Origin: Polaromonas sp.
Lineage (GTDB): Bacteria; Pseudomonadota; Gammaproteobacteria; Burkholderiales; Burkholderiaceae
Direction of reading: 5' to 3'
DNA length: 18,826 nt
NCBI GenBank assembly: GCA_013823505.1
Contig: PNMH01000075.1
Coordinates: 1-18,826, forward strand
Below, one piece after another: positions 6,737 through 13,544 of the stretch; the stretch's first letter is position 1; each line of letters begins with the position of its first letter. Made by a program: the position numbers and the translations under genes. The notes beneath the pieces are model-generated. The model saw only the letters and a list, made by a program, of their open reading frames with translations. It was not told the DNA's origin and did no database searches.

Positions 6737-7459
6737 TCAGCCTTTCGGTTGTCTTGCCTTTGCCGAGGGTGTGCGCACGGGCCGCGCGGCGGCCTGGTCC
6801 AGCGCCGTGAGCAACTGCTGGACGGCGTCCAGCGCCTGGTCGTGGCGGGCCTTTTCCGTCTCGCCACCAATGAGTCGCGCGAACTCCATGCCCAGCCAGA
6901 ACTCGGAGATCAGGCTGGCCAGGGCGTCCGCGGTGAACGCAGGGGGCAATTCGACCGCGTACGCCTGCAAGGCCTCGCGCACCGCCTCCAGAACCACCTG
7001 TTTCCAGGCTGTGATGCGCGGGACGAACTGCTCACGCAACCCGGGGTTGGACAAACTGGCCGCGTACAGCTCGGCCTGTACCCGCACGAAGCCGGAGTTC
7101 ACGTCGTTCTCGTAAAACGCACGCGCCTGCGCCCACTTCTCGGCAAAGCGGCCGGGCGCTGCGTACATCTCGCGCTGGCGCTGCAACAGGTGTTGGTTGG
7201 CGGCATCGAGCACCGCAATGACCAACTGATCCTTGGTGCCGAAGTAGTAGTTGATCAAGGCGTGATTGACCCCGGCGTCCCGGGCGATCTCACGGGCGCT
7301 GAGTGCGGCGTACCCCTGGGTAGAGAGGCAGCGAAAGGCCGCAGCCAGGATGCGTGCGCGCGTGTCGACCGGCTCCCCGGACTCGGCCGGTCCAGGCCGG
7401 GGGGCAGTGGCCTTCTGTTGGCGCGCGGTGGGCGTTTTCTTGACGGACGGGACAGACAT
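6737..7459 (-). CDS. TetR/AcrR-family transcriptional regulator
   Basis: A 240-residue regulator with a basic, disordered first 30 residues. A TetR helix-turn-helix follows at about 54-74 (LSAREIARDAGVNHALINYY, then FGTKDQL), and the remaining C-terminal region is helical as in ligand-binding TetR domains. Two in-frame ATGs compete, 7477 and 7459. I choose 7459 because 7477 lies inside a palindromic operator and only about 11 bases after the predicted transcription start, whereas 7459 leaves a leader of about 29 bases with a weak AGAGA before it. It heads a two-gene operon with the hydrolase-glycosyltransferase fusion. The operator overlapping its own promoter implies negative autoregulation, relieved by a ligand that may be a substrate of the fusion enzyme (inference). 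Confidence 0.9.
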   Translation of the reverse strand: MSVPSVKKTPTARQQKATAPRPGPAESGEPVDTRARILAAAFRCLSTQGYAALSAREIARDAGVNHALINYYFGTKDQLVIAVLDAANQHLLQRQREMYAAPGRFAEKWAQARAFYENDVNSGFVRVQAELYAASLSNPGLREQFVPRITAWKQVVLEAVREALQAYAVELPPAFTADALASLISEFWLGMEFARLIGGETEKARHDQALDAVQQLLTALDQAAARPVRTPSAKARQPKG

Positions 7460-7469
7460 GTATTTCTCT

Positions 7470-7496
7470 AACCACATGGTTTAACCAAGTGGTTAA
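7470..7496. promoter_or_regulatory. Tandem palindromic operator, probable TetR binding sites
   Basis: Two palindromes with the same half-site lie side by side: AACCACATGGTT (7470-7481), and TTAACCAAGTGGTTAA (7481-7496), which is perfect over 7-base arms with a 2-base spacer. Centres are 13 bases apart. They cover the predicted transcription start and touch the -10 box of the TetR gene, an arrangement typical for repressor sites of autoregulated TetR proteins. Binding by this particular TetR is inferred from position. Confidence 0.78.
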
Positions 7497-7523
7497 TCTA
7501 GGTCTGTTTTTCGTCTGTGTCAA
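7495..7523 (-). promoter_or_regulatory. Sigma-70 promoter of the TetR-hydrolase-glycosyltransferase operon
   Basis: On the minus strand a perfect -35 TTGACA (7523-7518), a spacer of exactly 17 bases and a -10 TAGATT (7500-7495, 4 of 6). Transcription would start near 7488, in the middle of the second operator palindrome. Confidence 0.75.
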
Positions 7524-7720
7524 CCCGGCTGGAGCGGCTGGTGCCGGGAACTTCAGCAATCGTCAAAGCAGTTGACCTGAGGGCTTTGGCTTCGACGCGC
7601 CGATACACGGTTTCAGAGGCACAGTGGACGCGAGAACGCCGACAATTTCGACGCAGCGCGGGCGAGCCCACACTGGCTGACGGGTCCAAGGTGGACTGAG
7701 GTGGCTGATCGCGCTGCGCA
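7524..7720. other. Divergent intergenic region, no gene seen
   Basis: Between the TetR promoter and the monooxygenase promoter. A 60-codon open frame on plus (7517-7699) and the tail of a longer antisense frame on minus cross it; neither has a ribosome site or recognisable product. I see no operator copies here like those at 7470-7496, so the monooxygenase gene is probably not under the same repressor. Confidence 0.5.
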
Positions 7721-7750
7721 TGGACAGGCGCAATCTGCCTGGGGCATGAT
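7721..7750 (+). promoter_or_regulatory. Candidate sigma-70 promoter of the monooxygenase-like gene
   Basis: TGGACA (7721-7726, 5 of 6 to TTGACA), an 18-base spacer and CATGAT (7745-7750, 4 of 6 to TATAAT). Transcription would start near 7757, leaving a leader of about 22 bases that contains the ribosome site at 7768-7774. Confidence 0.4.
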
Positions 7751-7767
7751 GCGGTGAAACCCTCGCT

Positions 7768-7774
7768 AAGGAGG
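7768..7774 (+). promoter_or_regulatory. Strong ribosome binding site of the monooxygenase-like gene
   Basis: AAGGAGG, 4 bases before the ATG at 7779. It decides the start. Confidence 0.8.
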
Positions 7775-7778
7775 CCTC

Positions 7779-9074
7779 ATGCAGATAGCGGGCAAGCGAT
7801 TCGATGTGGCCATCGTGGGCGGCGGCCTGGCCGGAGTCGTGGCACTGGCCTACGCGCGCCGGGCCGGGCTGGACGCCGTGGTGCTGGAGCGCCAGGGCCG
7901 CGTGGGCGGGCTGTGGCGCGACCTCCCCGCGTGGCAGGACATCCAGATCAGCCCCGCCGACTGGCAGCTGGGCGAGCTGCCGCTGCAGGGCGCGACCCAG
8001 CCGCACATCCTGGCCAACATCGAAGCCTGGGTCGAGCACTTCGGCCTGGCCGACGGCATCCAGCTGAACACGCCGGTGCAGTCGGCGCGCGAAGACGCTT
8101 CGGGCTGGGAACTGGCCACGCCCCAGGGCCTGGTGCACGCACGGCACCTGGTGGCTGCCACGGGCGCGCACAACACACCGGTGATCCCCGCGTGCCCGCG
8201 CACCGACAGCACCGTGCGCGAGTTCCACTCAAGCGCCCTGCGCGACCCAAGCCTGCTGACCGGCCGCAGCGTGCTGGTGGTGGGCGGCGGCGCCTCGGCC
8301 TTCGACCTGCTGGAGTTGTGTTTTCAGCAGGGCGCGCGGCGCGTGGCCTGGGCCTTTCGCGGCACACGCTGGTTTGTGCCCACGCGCAAGCCCAAGCACG
8401 TTGCCGGCAGCGTGCGCGGCTTTGCCCGCCTGCAGGCCAGCGGCATGACACCCGCGCAACAAAGCGCCACCATTGGCGCCGACATGCGCGACCGCTACGA
8501 AAAATTCGGCATCACCGACATCATGCCCACGCAGCCCTTCGATGTGCTGCACGACCAGCTCATTCCCGGGCGCCCGGGCATGCTCGAACACTATGCGAAC
8601 ATCGATCGTCACCACGCCAGCGTGGACAGCATCACCGGCGGCACTGTGTTGCTGTCAAACGGGCAGAGCGTGCAAACCGAGCTGCTGCTCTGGGGCACTG
8701 GCTACGGCATCGACCTGTCGTACTTCGCGATAGAAGCGATCGCGTCCATCCGCAAGGTGGACGAACTGGCGGCGCGTTGCAGCTGCATCTTTCGCAGCCT
8801 GGATGCAGCCAACCTGTATTTCCCCGGCGTCGGCTTGGACGGCATTGGCTCGGCCACGTGGTCCTACTCGCTGTTGTGCCGCACCATCATGTCTCACATA
8901 CAGGGCACGGCGCGGCTTGACGAGGTAGCTATGGGCCACAAACTAAACCACTTCGACATCGTCAGACACCTCGCCCCGCGCGACCCTGCGAGCTTTCCTC
9001 CCGATAGCTGGCAGTCGCACTACCGCGACCTCGCCCTAAACACGCCGGATGACCTACCGTATCCGATTCCTTGA
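7779..9074 (+). CDS. FAD/NAD(P)-binding flavin monooxygenase-like protein
   Basis: A 431-residue oxidoreductase with two dinucleotide-binding folds. The first, DVAIVGGGLAG (GxGxxG at residues 14-19), binds FAD and is followed by the acidic end of the second strand in VVLERQGRVGG. The second, VLVVGGGASAFD (GGGASA at 169-174), is the NAD(P)H site. REFHSSALRD (147-156) occupies the position of the FMO/Baeyer-Villiger fingerprint but is shortened and lacks its usual FxGxxxHxxxW form. An ATG motif in LVAATGAHNTPV and LLWGTGYGID near residue 305 fit the family. It is close to class B flavoprotein monooxygenases, but the substrate is unknown and an oxidase or reductase role is possible. The last 45-50 residues use codons such as CTA that are rare in the rest of the gene, hinting at a changed 3' end. 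Confidence 0.82.
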   Translation: MQIAGKRFDVAIVGGGLAGVVALAYARRAGLDAVVLERQGRVGGLWRDLPAWQDIQISPADWQLGELPLQGATQPHILANIEAWVEHFGLADGIQLNTPVQSAREDASGWELATPQGLVHARHLVAATGAHNTPVIPACPRTDSTVREFHSSALRDPSLLTGRSVLVVGGGASAFDLLELCFQQGARRVAWAFRGTRWFVPTRKPKHVAGSVRGFARLQASGMTPAQQSATIGADMRDRYEKFGITDIMPTQPFDVLHDQLIPGRPGMLEHYANIDRHHASVDSITGGTVLLSNGQSVQTELLLWGTGYGIDLSYFAIEAIASIRKVDELAARCSCIFRSLDAANLYFPGVGLDGIGSATWSYSLLCRTIMSHIQGTARLDEVAMGHKLNHFDIVRHLAPRDPASFPPDSWQSHYRDLALNTPDDLPYPIP

Positions 9075-9295
9075 GGTTAGGTCCGCTCCCTCTGCATGGG
9101 GACGGAAGTAGCCACTGGTTGTTCGACCGAGGCGGCCGTGCGAGCCAGAACCTCGGCGGACGGCGGCATGGTCATGGCTTGTATATCGTCAGGCAGGTGA
9201 TGCAACTGCACCAGGGAACTGTGACGCTCGAGATGAACGGCACAGACGGGATTGTTGTGATGCGATTGACGATCTTGCAGAGCGGCGCAGAGTGA
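9071..9295 (+). pseudogene. Remnant of a sensor histidine kinase, C-terminal ATPase end only
   Basis: The frame reads LFDRGGRASQNLGGRRHGHG, then LYIVRQVMQLHQGTVTLEMN and ends IVVMRLTILQSGAE. This is the end of a HATPase domain: F-box residues, then the G2 box, normally GHGLGLYIV but here GHGLYIV with two residues missing, then the last helix and strand. Nothing of the kinase core, H box or N box is present upstream, where the monooxygenase gene ends at 9074. There is no start with a ribosome site; the TTG at 9071 overlaps the preceding stop. About 45 residues are clearly kinase-derived. I read it as a decayed fragment left by a deletion or rearrangement that joined the monooxygenase gene to it. 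Confidence 0.65.
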
Positions 9296-9584
9296 CTTTC
9301 TAGACGCCTCCAATGCGGCATTTCACTTCCTACAACTCCGCTAGGGGGTTGCCTCGCGGAGCGGGAGTCTTCACTGTTCGGCTGCTCTGTGGCGCCTAGC
9401 GGTAGTTCGTCCGCCAGCTGCCACCAGCAGCAATCGCTGCACATCCGCCGTTCGCCAATGCGTCTCGACTCCAGGCGACCACCTCGCCCAGCGCCCTTGA
9501 CGAGGATTCGCCGGGCTACAGGCAAAATCCAGATGATCGGGGCGAGTTTGGCGTCGGGCCTGCCGGGATCCCACCTTGAAGAAT
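9296..9584. other. Intergenic stretch after the kinase remnant, no gene seen
   Basis: About 290 bases. It holds a 6-bp hairpin (CTCCGC at 9336-9341 with GCGGAG at 9356-9361) lacking a T-run, and parts of shadow frames on both strands. A 342-codon minus frame crossing it is antisense to the cysteine-rich gene and has no domain signature. The promoter of the next gene should lie here but I could not define one. Confidence 0.45.
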
Positions 9585-9596
9585 GGAGCAGCATCA

Positions 9597-10037
9597 ATGG
9601 CACTGACGAAGAAGGGCGAGTTCTGGTACGGGACGACGTCGGGCGACACCCAGGCCGAGCTGCGCAGTTACAGCGTCGCGAATCGCCATGAGGCCGTGCG
9701 GTTTGCCGCGTCCAAATGCGAATGCGGGTGCCGGAGCTTCGCGCTGCAGACCGATGAAGAAGCCGGCGTCGCAATCCGAACCTGCACCGACTGCGGGGAA
9801 GAACACCTGATGGGCGACAGTGCGGAATACGTTGAAGAAGCCGTGCCCGAGACACACGAGTGCGTGTGTGAAAACGAGGTGTTTGAGCTGATGTCTGGCG
9901 TCTCCGTGTACGAGGGCACACATGACGTGCGTTGGAATTACATTGCTTGCCGCTGCGTGGAATGCAATCTGATCGGGGTCTTCGCAGACTGGAAGTGTGA
10001 AGCGGGTGATGCGGCGGCCTTCCTCGCCAAGGTCTGA
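9597..10037 (+). CDS. Small cysteine-rich protein with two zinc-ribbon-like halves, function unknown
   Basis: I do not recognise this 146-residue protein. It has eleven cysteines arranged as two similar modules: C41-x-C43-x-C45 then C63-x2-C66 with GEEHLMGD after it; and C89-x-C91 then C118-x-C120-x2-C123 followed by LIGVFADWKC. Each looks like a zinc ribbon made of a C-x-C knuckle and a C-x2-C knuckle, with aromatic beta strands between. The modules are probably an internal duplication. There is no signal peptide or membrane segment, and the protein is acidic. The ATG at 9597 is preceded by GGAG (9585-9588) at 8 bases; an in-frame TTG seven codons earlier is less likely. It stands alone, with a decayed kinase upstream and a convergent operon downstream, which suggests accessory DNA. 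A zinc-binding structural or nucleic-acid-binding role is inference. Confidence 0.72.
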   Translation: MALTKKGEFWYGTTSGDTQAELRSYSVANRHEAVRFAASKCECGCRSFALQTDEEAGVAIRTCTDCGEEHLMGDSAEYVEEAVPETHECVCENEVFELMSGVSVYEGTHDVRWNYIACRCVECNLIGVFADWKCEAGDAAAFLAKV

Positions 10038-10043
10038 ACGGCC

Positions 10044-10067
10044 GACCCTCGCAGAGGTCACGCTTTT
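10044..10067 (+). terminator. Weak candidate terminator of the cysteine-rich gene
   Basis: GACCCTC-GCA-GAGGTC forms a 6-bp stem with one bulged C and a three-base loop; TTTT follows after ACGC. It lies 7 bases after the stop. The stem is short, so it is only a candidate. Confidence 0.3.
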
Positions 10068-10083
10068 CGCAGCTCACCGGTAG

Positions 10084-10109
10084 CAACGCCTGCACCGCCT
10101 CCCCCAACT
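10084..10109 (-). repeat. Second copy of the mltB 3' end (26-bp direct repeat)
   Basis: Twenty-five of 26 bases match 10373-10398 inside the lytic transglycosylase gene (codons for GEAVQALL). This copy lies 5 bases beyond the stop of the Trp-rich protein gene, in the same orientation. The flanks also retain a degraded resemblance to the true gene end. The TIGR02450 gene is therefore bracketed by two copies of the end of mltB. Confidence 0.8.
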
Positions 10110-10114
10110 GGCAC

Positions 10115-10336
10115 TCAAACCCAGCCTTGTTTCCAGACACCCTCGTCCTGCAGTGCACGCCACGGAATGATTTGCGTGGCCTTGGAGAACACGGCTTCAA
10201 TTTCCACCAACTCGATGGGGTCGGTGGGCAATTCGGGTTGAATCACACGGCTGACCAGGAAGTGCTTTTGTTTGGCCACAGGCGTCACCGCCGTCCATTT
10301 GGTCAACAGCAGTTTCTTGGGGTTCAGGGGGTTCAT
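10115..10336 (-). CDS. TIGR02450-family small Trp-rich protein
   Basis: A 73-residue protein that follows the TIGR02450 pattern throughout: MNPLNPKKLLLTKWTAVTPV at the start, then KHFLVSRV, an acidic middle (ELVEIEAVFSK) and the end IPWRALQDEGVWKQGW. The family is widespread in proteobacteria; its function is unknown. The four tryptophans occupy the family positions. The ATG at 10336 lies 21 bases after the mltB stop with a poor AGG-containing ribosome site, so it is probably co-transcribed with that operon. The copy of the mltB 3' end just after its stop suggests it arrived at this spot by duplication or insertion. Confidence 0.85.
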   Translation of the reverse strand: MNPLNPKKLLLTKWTAVTPVAKQKHFLVSRVIQPELPTDPIELVEIEAVFSKATQIIPWRALQDEGVWKQGWV

Positions 10337-10357
10337 GGCTGTTGCCTGGTGCCCACT

Positions 10358-11437
10358 TCAGCGGCTGGGCAACAACGCCTGCACCGCTTCCCCCAACTCA
10401 ATCACCGCCAGCGCGTAATAGCTGCTCCAGTTGTAGCGCGTGACCACGTAGAAGTTCTCCGTGCCAGCCACGTAGGTGGGTGGGGCGCCCGCGTTTTCCA
10501 GCAGCACCAGGGCGAGCTTGCCGGGGTGTTGCAGAGCAGGGCCTTCGATGACGGCGCCTTTGGCGGTGAAGCTCTCCACGCTGAAGCTGGGCAAGATGTC
10601 GGGGGCGAGCAGGGTGTCCAGGTCGAGCTTGCCGGGGTCGAAGCTCACCGGGTAGTGCGTGGGCATGCCGGTTTGCCAGCCGAAGGCCTTGAAGTAGTTG
10701 GCCACGGAGCCGATGACATCCGCCTGGCTGTTGAACAGGTCCACCTTGCCGTCGCCGTCGAAATCGATGGCGTATTTCACCCAGCTGCTGGGCATGAACT
10801 GCGGCCAGCCCATGGCGCCGGCGTAGCTGCCGCGCGGGGTGAGCGGGTCGGTGCTGGTGCGCTCGGTCAAGCTCATGAATTGTTCGAGTTCACTCTTGAA
10901 GAACTCGGTTCGTGCGGCTGCGCGAGGGTGGCTGGCCGGGAAGTCAAAGGCCAGCGTGCTCAGCGCGTCGATCACGCGGTAGTTGCCGGTGTGCTGGCCG
11001 TAAAGCGTTTCCACACCGATCACGCCCACGATGAGGCTGGCGGGCACGCCGTATTCGAGTTCGGCGCGGGCCAGGGTGTCGCGGTTGTCTTCCCAGAACT
11101 TCTGCCCGGCGCGCAGGCGAATGGGCTCGATGAAGCGGGCGCGGTACGCGGCCCAGTTCTTGGGCGTGCCGGTGGGCGCGGGTTGCATGAGGCGCACGAC
11201 GATGGGCAGGCGCTGGGCCTGGCCGATCTGCTGGCGCACCCAGGCGGGGTCGAGGTTGCGGCGCACGGCCAGGTCGGTGGCGAAGGCCATGGCGGCTTCG
11301 CTCTGGTCGTACGTGAAAACGGGCGCGGCTTTGGCGGTGGTGGCGGTGTTCTTGGGCCGGGTCTTGGCGGGCGACTGGGCCAGCGCCGGGGCGGCCACCA
11401 ACAGGGTGGCAGCAAGGGTGCAGAGGAAGCGGTTCAC
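10358..11437 (-). CDS. MltB-type lytic murein transglycosylase
   Basis: A 359-residue periplasmic enzyme that cleaves the MurNAc-GlcNAc bond of peptidoglycan to give 1,6-anhydro ends. A signal peptide (residues 1-20, ending APALA) is present but there is no lipobox, so unlike E. coli MltB it should be soluble. Catalytic E143 sits in GVIGVETLYGQHTGNYRVID; the substrate-groove motif GSYAGAMGWPQFMPSSW and the DFDGDGKVDLFN loop, which resembles a calcium site, follow. The GTG at 11437 is chosen for the neat signal peptide (MNRFLCTLAATLL). A TTG at 11446 has AAGG 6 bases upstream and is a real alternative; the far longer frame to 11632 runs into the transglutaminase gene and is rejected. It lies 37 bases downstream of that gene in the same operon. 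Confidence 0.9.
   Translation of the reverse strand: MNRFLCTLAATLLVAAPALAQSPAKTRPKNTATTAKAAPVFTYDQSEAAMAFATDLAVRRNLDPAWVRQQIGQAQRLPIVVRLMQPAPTGTPKNWAAYRARFIEPIRLRAGQKFWEDNRDTLARAELEYGVPASLIVGVIGVETLYGQHTGNYRVIDALSTLAFDFPASHPRAAARTEFFKSELEQFMSLTERTSTDPLTPRGSYAGAMGWPQFMPSSWVKYAIDFDGDGKVDLFNSQADVIGSVANYFKAFGWQTGMPTHYPVSFDPGKLDLDTLLAPDILPSFSVESFTAKGAVIEGPALQHPGKLALVLLENAGAPPTYVAGTENFYVVTRYNWSSYYALAVIELGEAVQALLPSR
10373..10398 (-). repeat. First copy of the 26-bp repeat, inside the mltB 3' end
   Basis: The copy in its coding context, encoding GEAVQALL just before the stop at 10358. Its partner is at 10084-10109; one base differs. Confidence 0.8.
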
Positions 11438-11474
11438 GGAATGCAATGGGTGCCTTGGGGGTCGGGTGTCGTTG

Positions 11475-13544
11475 TCAGGTGTCGGGGCTTTTGGGCCAGG
11501 CCAGGCGTTGAAACTCGCGCTGCAGGCTGGCCAGGGTGGCACTGCTGGCGCCAGGGCGCGCGTAGCGCTGGGCTTCAAGTTGCAGCAGCCATTGTGCAAG
11601 CGGTGCGGCGGCGCCGGCACCACCGTTGTCATGGTTCCAGCGTTGTTGCACGCGTTGGGCCAGTTCGCGCGGGGATGTGTGGTCGGCGCTTTCCACGCCG
11701 AGCTTGTGCAGCCGTGCGCGCGCCCGCTGCAGCAGGCGCAGCCAGGGGTCGTGTTGCTGGCGCTCCCACAGCGTCCACGCGGCGCCGATCAGGCTCACGA
11801 ACACCACCACGCCAATCAGCACATAGGCGAGGTCGGTCCAGCTGGGGGACTTGAAGCCGAGGTTCTTGAGCAGGTCGAGCTGGCGGCCCTGGGTGTAGTT
11901 GAGCACCCACTGGTTCCAGCTGTTGTTCACCGCTTCCCAGGCGGCGCGCAGCTGGGCGGCGATGTTGGGGTTGAGGTTGCGGATGGCGCCGGCCAGCGCG
12001 CCTTCGGGCGGGCGCAACCGGTCGAACGAACCCACCCGGCCAGGAGACACGGCAGCGGTGGGGTCCACGCGCACCCAGCCTTGGCCTTGCAGCCAGACTT
12101 CGGTCCAGGCGTGGGCGTCGCGCTGGCGCACGGTCCAGTAGCCGTCCACGCCGTTGAGCTCACCTCCCTGGTAGCCGGTGACGATGCGCGCGGGGATGTC
12201 GAGCGCTCGCATGAGGATGACAAAGCTGCTGGCGATGTGTTCGCAGAAGCCCTCGCGTTTGTCGAACCAGAACTCGTCGGCGGTGTTGACGCCGTACACG
12301 CCGGGGTCCAGCGTGTAGGTGTAGCCGCCGGTGCGCAGGCGGTTCATCACCGCGTCGATGAGTTTGGGGTTGGCCTCGGGGCCGGCGCCGTGTTCGCGCC
12401 GCAGCTCCTGCGCCAGCGCCAGCGTGCGCGGGTTGAAGCCGCCGGGCAGTTCAATCTGGTCTTGCAGGCTCACCACCTGCGAGAGCGGCCCGTGGCGGAA
12501 GCTGGGGTAACTCTCGGCGCTGTAGCGCACCAGGGTGTTGAGCGGGCGCTGGGTGAACCACTGCAGCTCGTTGCTCATGCGCACCGCGTTGTCGGGTACC
12601 TCGGGGGCCTGCGGGGTGGACTCCATCACGAACAGCCAGGGCCGGCGGTTGGGCTCCATGGTCACTTCGTAGCGCACCGGCGGGCCCGACACCTGCAGGT
12701 CGGCCGCCAGCGCCATGGTCAACGGGAAGCCCGAGCGCAGCGCGCGCCACTCGCTGCCGTCAAAACTGCTGAGCACCGGGCCGCGGAAATACAGCTGGCC
12801 TTGCGGTGGCGGGCGACCTTCAAAGCGGATGCGGAACGCGATGCTGTCGTCGAGCACCAGCTCGGCGATCTGGCCCACCTTCATGGAACCCGAGAGGCCG
12901 CTGCGCCCGGTTTCGTCTTGCCCCGGCACACCCCACAGCGGCGACAGGCGCGGGAACAACAGGAACAGCACCAGCATGATGGGCGCGCCCATGAGCGCCA
13001 TGCCGCCGGCGATGCGCGCGGCCTGCGAGAGCGGAGGGCGGCCCACCGGCATGTGGGCGTTCACCAGCGCGGTGAGCAGGCCCAGCAGCGCCACCAGAAT
13101 GCCGGCCGCCGTGAGCAGCGACTGCGAATAGAAGAAGTGTGTGAGCAGCGTGAAGAAGGCGAGGAAAAACACCACGAAGGCGTCGCGCCGGGCGCGCATC
13201 TCCAGCGTCTTGAGTGCCAGCAGCACCACGATGAGCGTCACGCCCGCGTCGCGCCCGAGCAGGGTGCTGTGGGTCATGAAGGTGGCGGCCAGCGTGATGC
13301 CGAGCAAGCCCACGCGCACCGGCCAGCCGGGCAGCGGCAGGCCGCGCAGCGCGAGCGTGGTGCGCCACACCAGCACGCCGGCGGTGAGCACGGTGCACCA
13401 CCACGGCGTGTGGCCCACCTGCATGAAGGCCACCCAGCCGATGACGGCGAGCAGGAACAAGGTGTCGCGCGTGTCCCTGGGGAGGTTGGCTCCCAGGTTC
13501 CAGCGCTGGAGTGCGCCGGCGTTGGCGGTGGCAGCGTTCAACAT
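11475..13544 (-). CDS. tgpA: TgpA-type membrane transglutaminase-like protein (DUF3488/DUF4129)
   Basis: A 689-residue inner-membrane protein. Five to six helices fill residues about 28-197 (DUF3488). A periplasmic region follows, with a transglutaminase core carrying the triad C434 (REGFCEHIASS), H478 (RDAHAWTEVW) and D494 (VRVDPTAA). One more helix is at about 572-593, and a cytosolic DUF4129-like tail ends the protein. Pseudomonas TgpA, with the same layout, is essential and links to envelope integrity; the substrate is not known. The ATG at 13544 overlaps the end of the DUF58 gene by 7 bases, so translation is coupled; the longer frame upstream is a shadow inside that gene. The order MoxR-DUF58-transglutaminase is a classic conserved cluster, and the adjacent lytic transglycosylase supports a peptidoglycan-related task. 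Confidence 0.92.
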   Translation of the reverse strand: MLNAATANAGALQRWNLGANLPRDTRDTLFLLAVIGWVAFMQVGHTPWWCTVLTAGVLVWRTTLALRGLPLPGWPVRVGLLGITLAATFMTHSTLLGRDAGVTLIVVLLALKTLEMRARRDAFVVFFLAFFTLLTHFFYSQSLLTAAGILVALLGLLTALVNAHMPVGRPPLSQAARIAGGMALMGAPIMLVLFLLFPRLSPLWGVPGQDETGRSGLSGSMKVGQIAELVLDDSIAFRIRFEGRPPPQGQLYFRGPVLSSFDGSEWRALRSGFPLTMALAADLQVSGPPVRYEVTMEPNRRPWLFVMESTPQAPEVPDNAVRMSNELQWFTQRPLNTLVRYSAESYPSFRHGPLSQVVSLQDQIELPGGFNPRTLALAQELRREHGAGPEANPKLIDAVMNRLRTGGYTYTLDPGVYGVNTADEFWFDKREGFCEHIASSFVILMRALDIPARIVTGYQGGELNGVDGYWTVRQRDAHAWTEVWLQGQGWVRVDPTAAVSPGRVGSFDRLRPPEGALAGAIRNLNPNIAAQLRAAWEAVNNSWNQWVLNYTQGRQLDLLKNLGFKSPSWTDLAYVLIGVVVFVSLIGAAWTLWERQQHDPWLRLLQRARARLHKLGVESADHTSPRELAQRVQQRWNHDNGGAGAAAPLAQWLLQLEAQRYARPGASSATLASLQREFQRLAWPKSPDT

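Noticed and set aside
4557..7115. 852-codon open frame on the plus strand
   Set aside because: It lies antisense to the hydrolase-glycosyltransferase and TetR genes, has His/Val/Gln-rich low-information sequence typical of antisense frames in GC-rich DNA, and shows no domain.
9172..10200. 342-codon minus-strand frame containing GEAVQALLP
   Set aside because: The similarity to the transglycosylase C-terminus comes from the 26-bp repeat; the rest is Arg/Ser/Pro-rich and antisense to the cysteine-rich gene.
10508..10640. Repeated GAGCTTGCCGGGGT inside mltB
   Set aside because: Both copies encode PGKL in separate parts of the protein; short coincidence within coding sequence.
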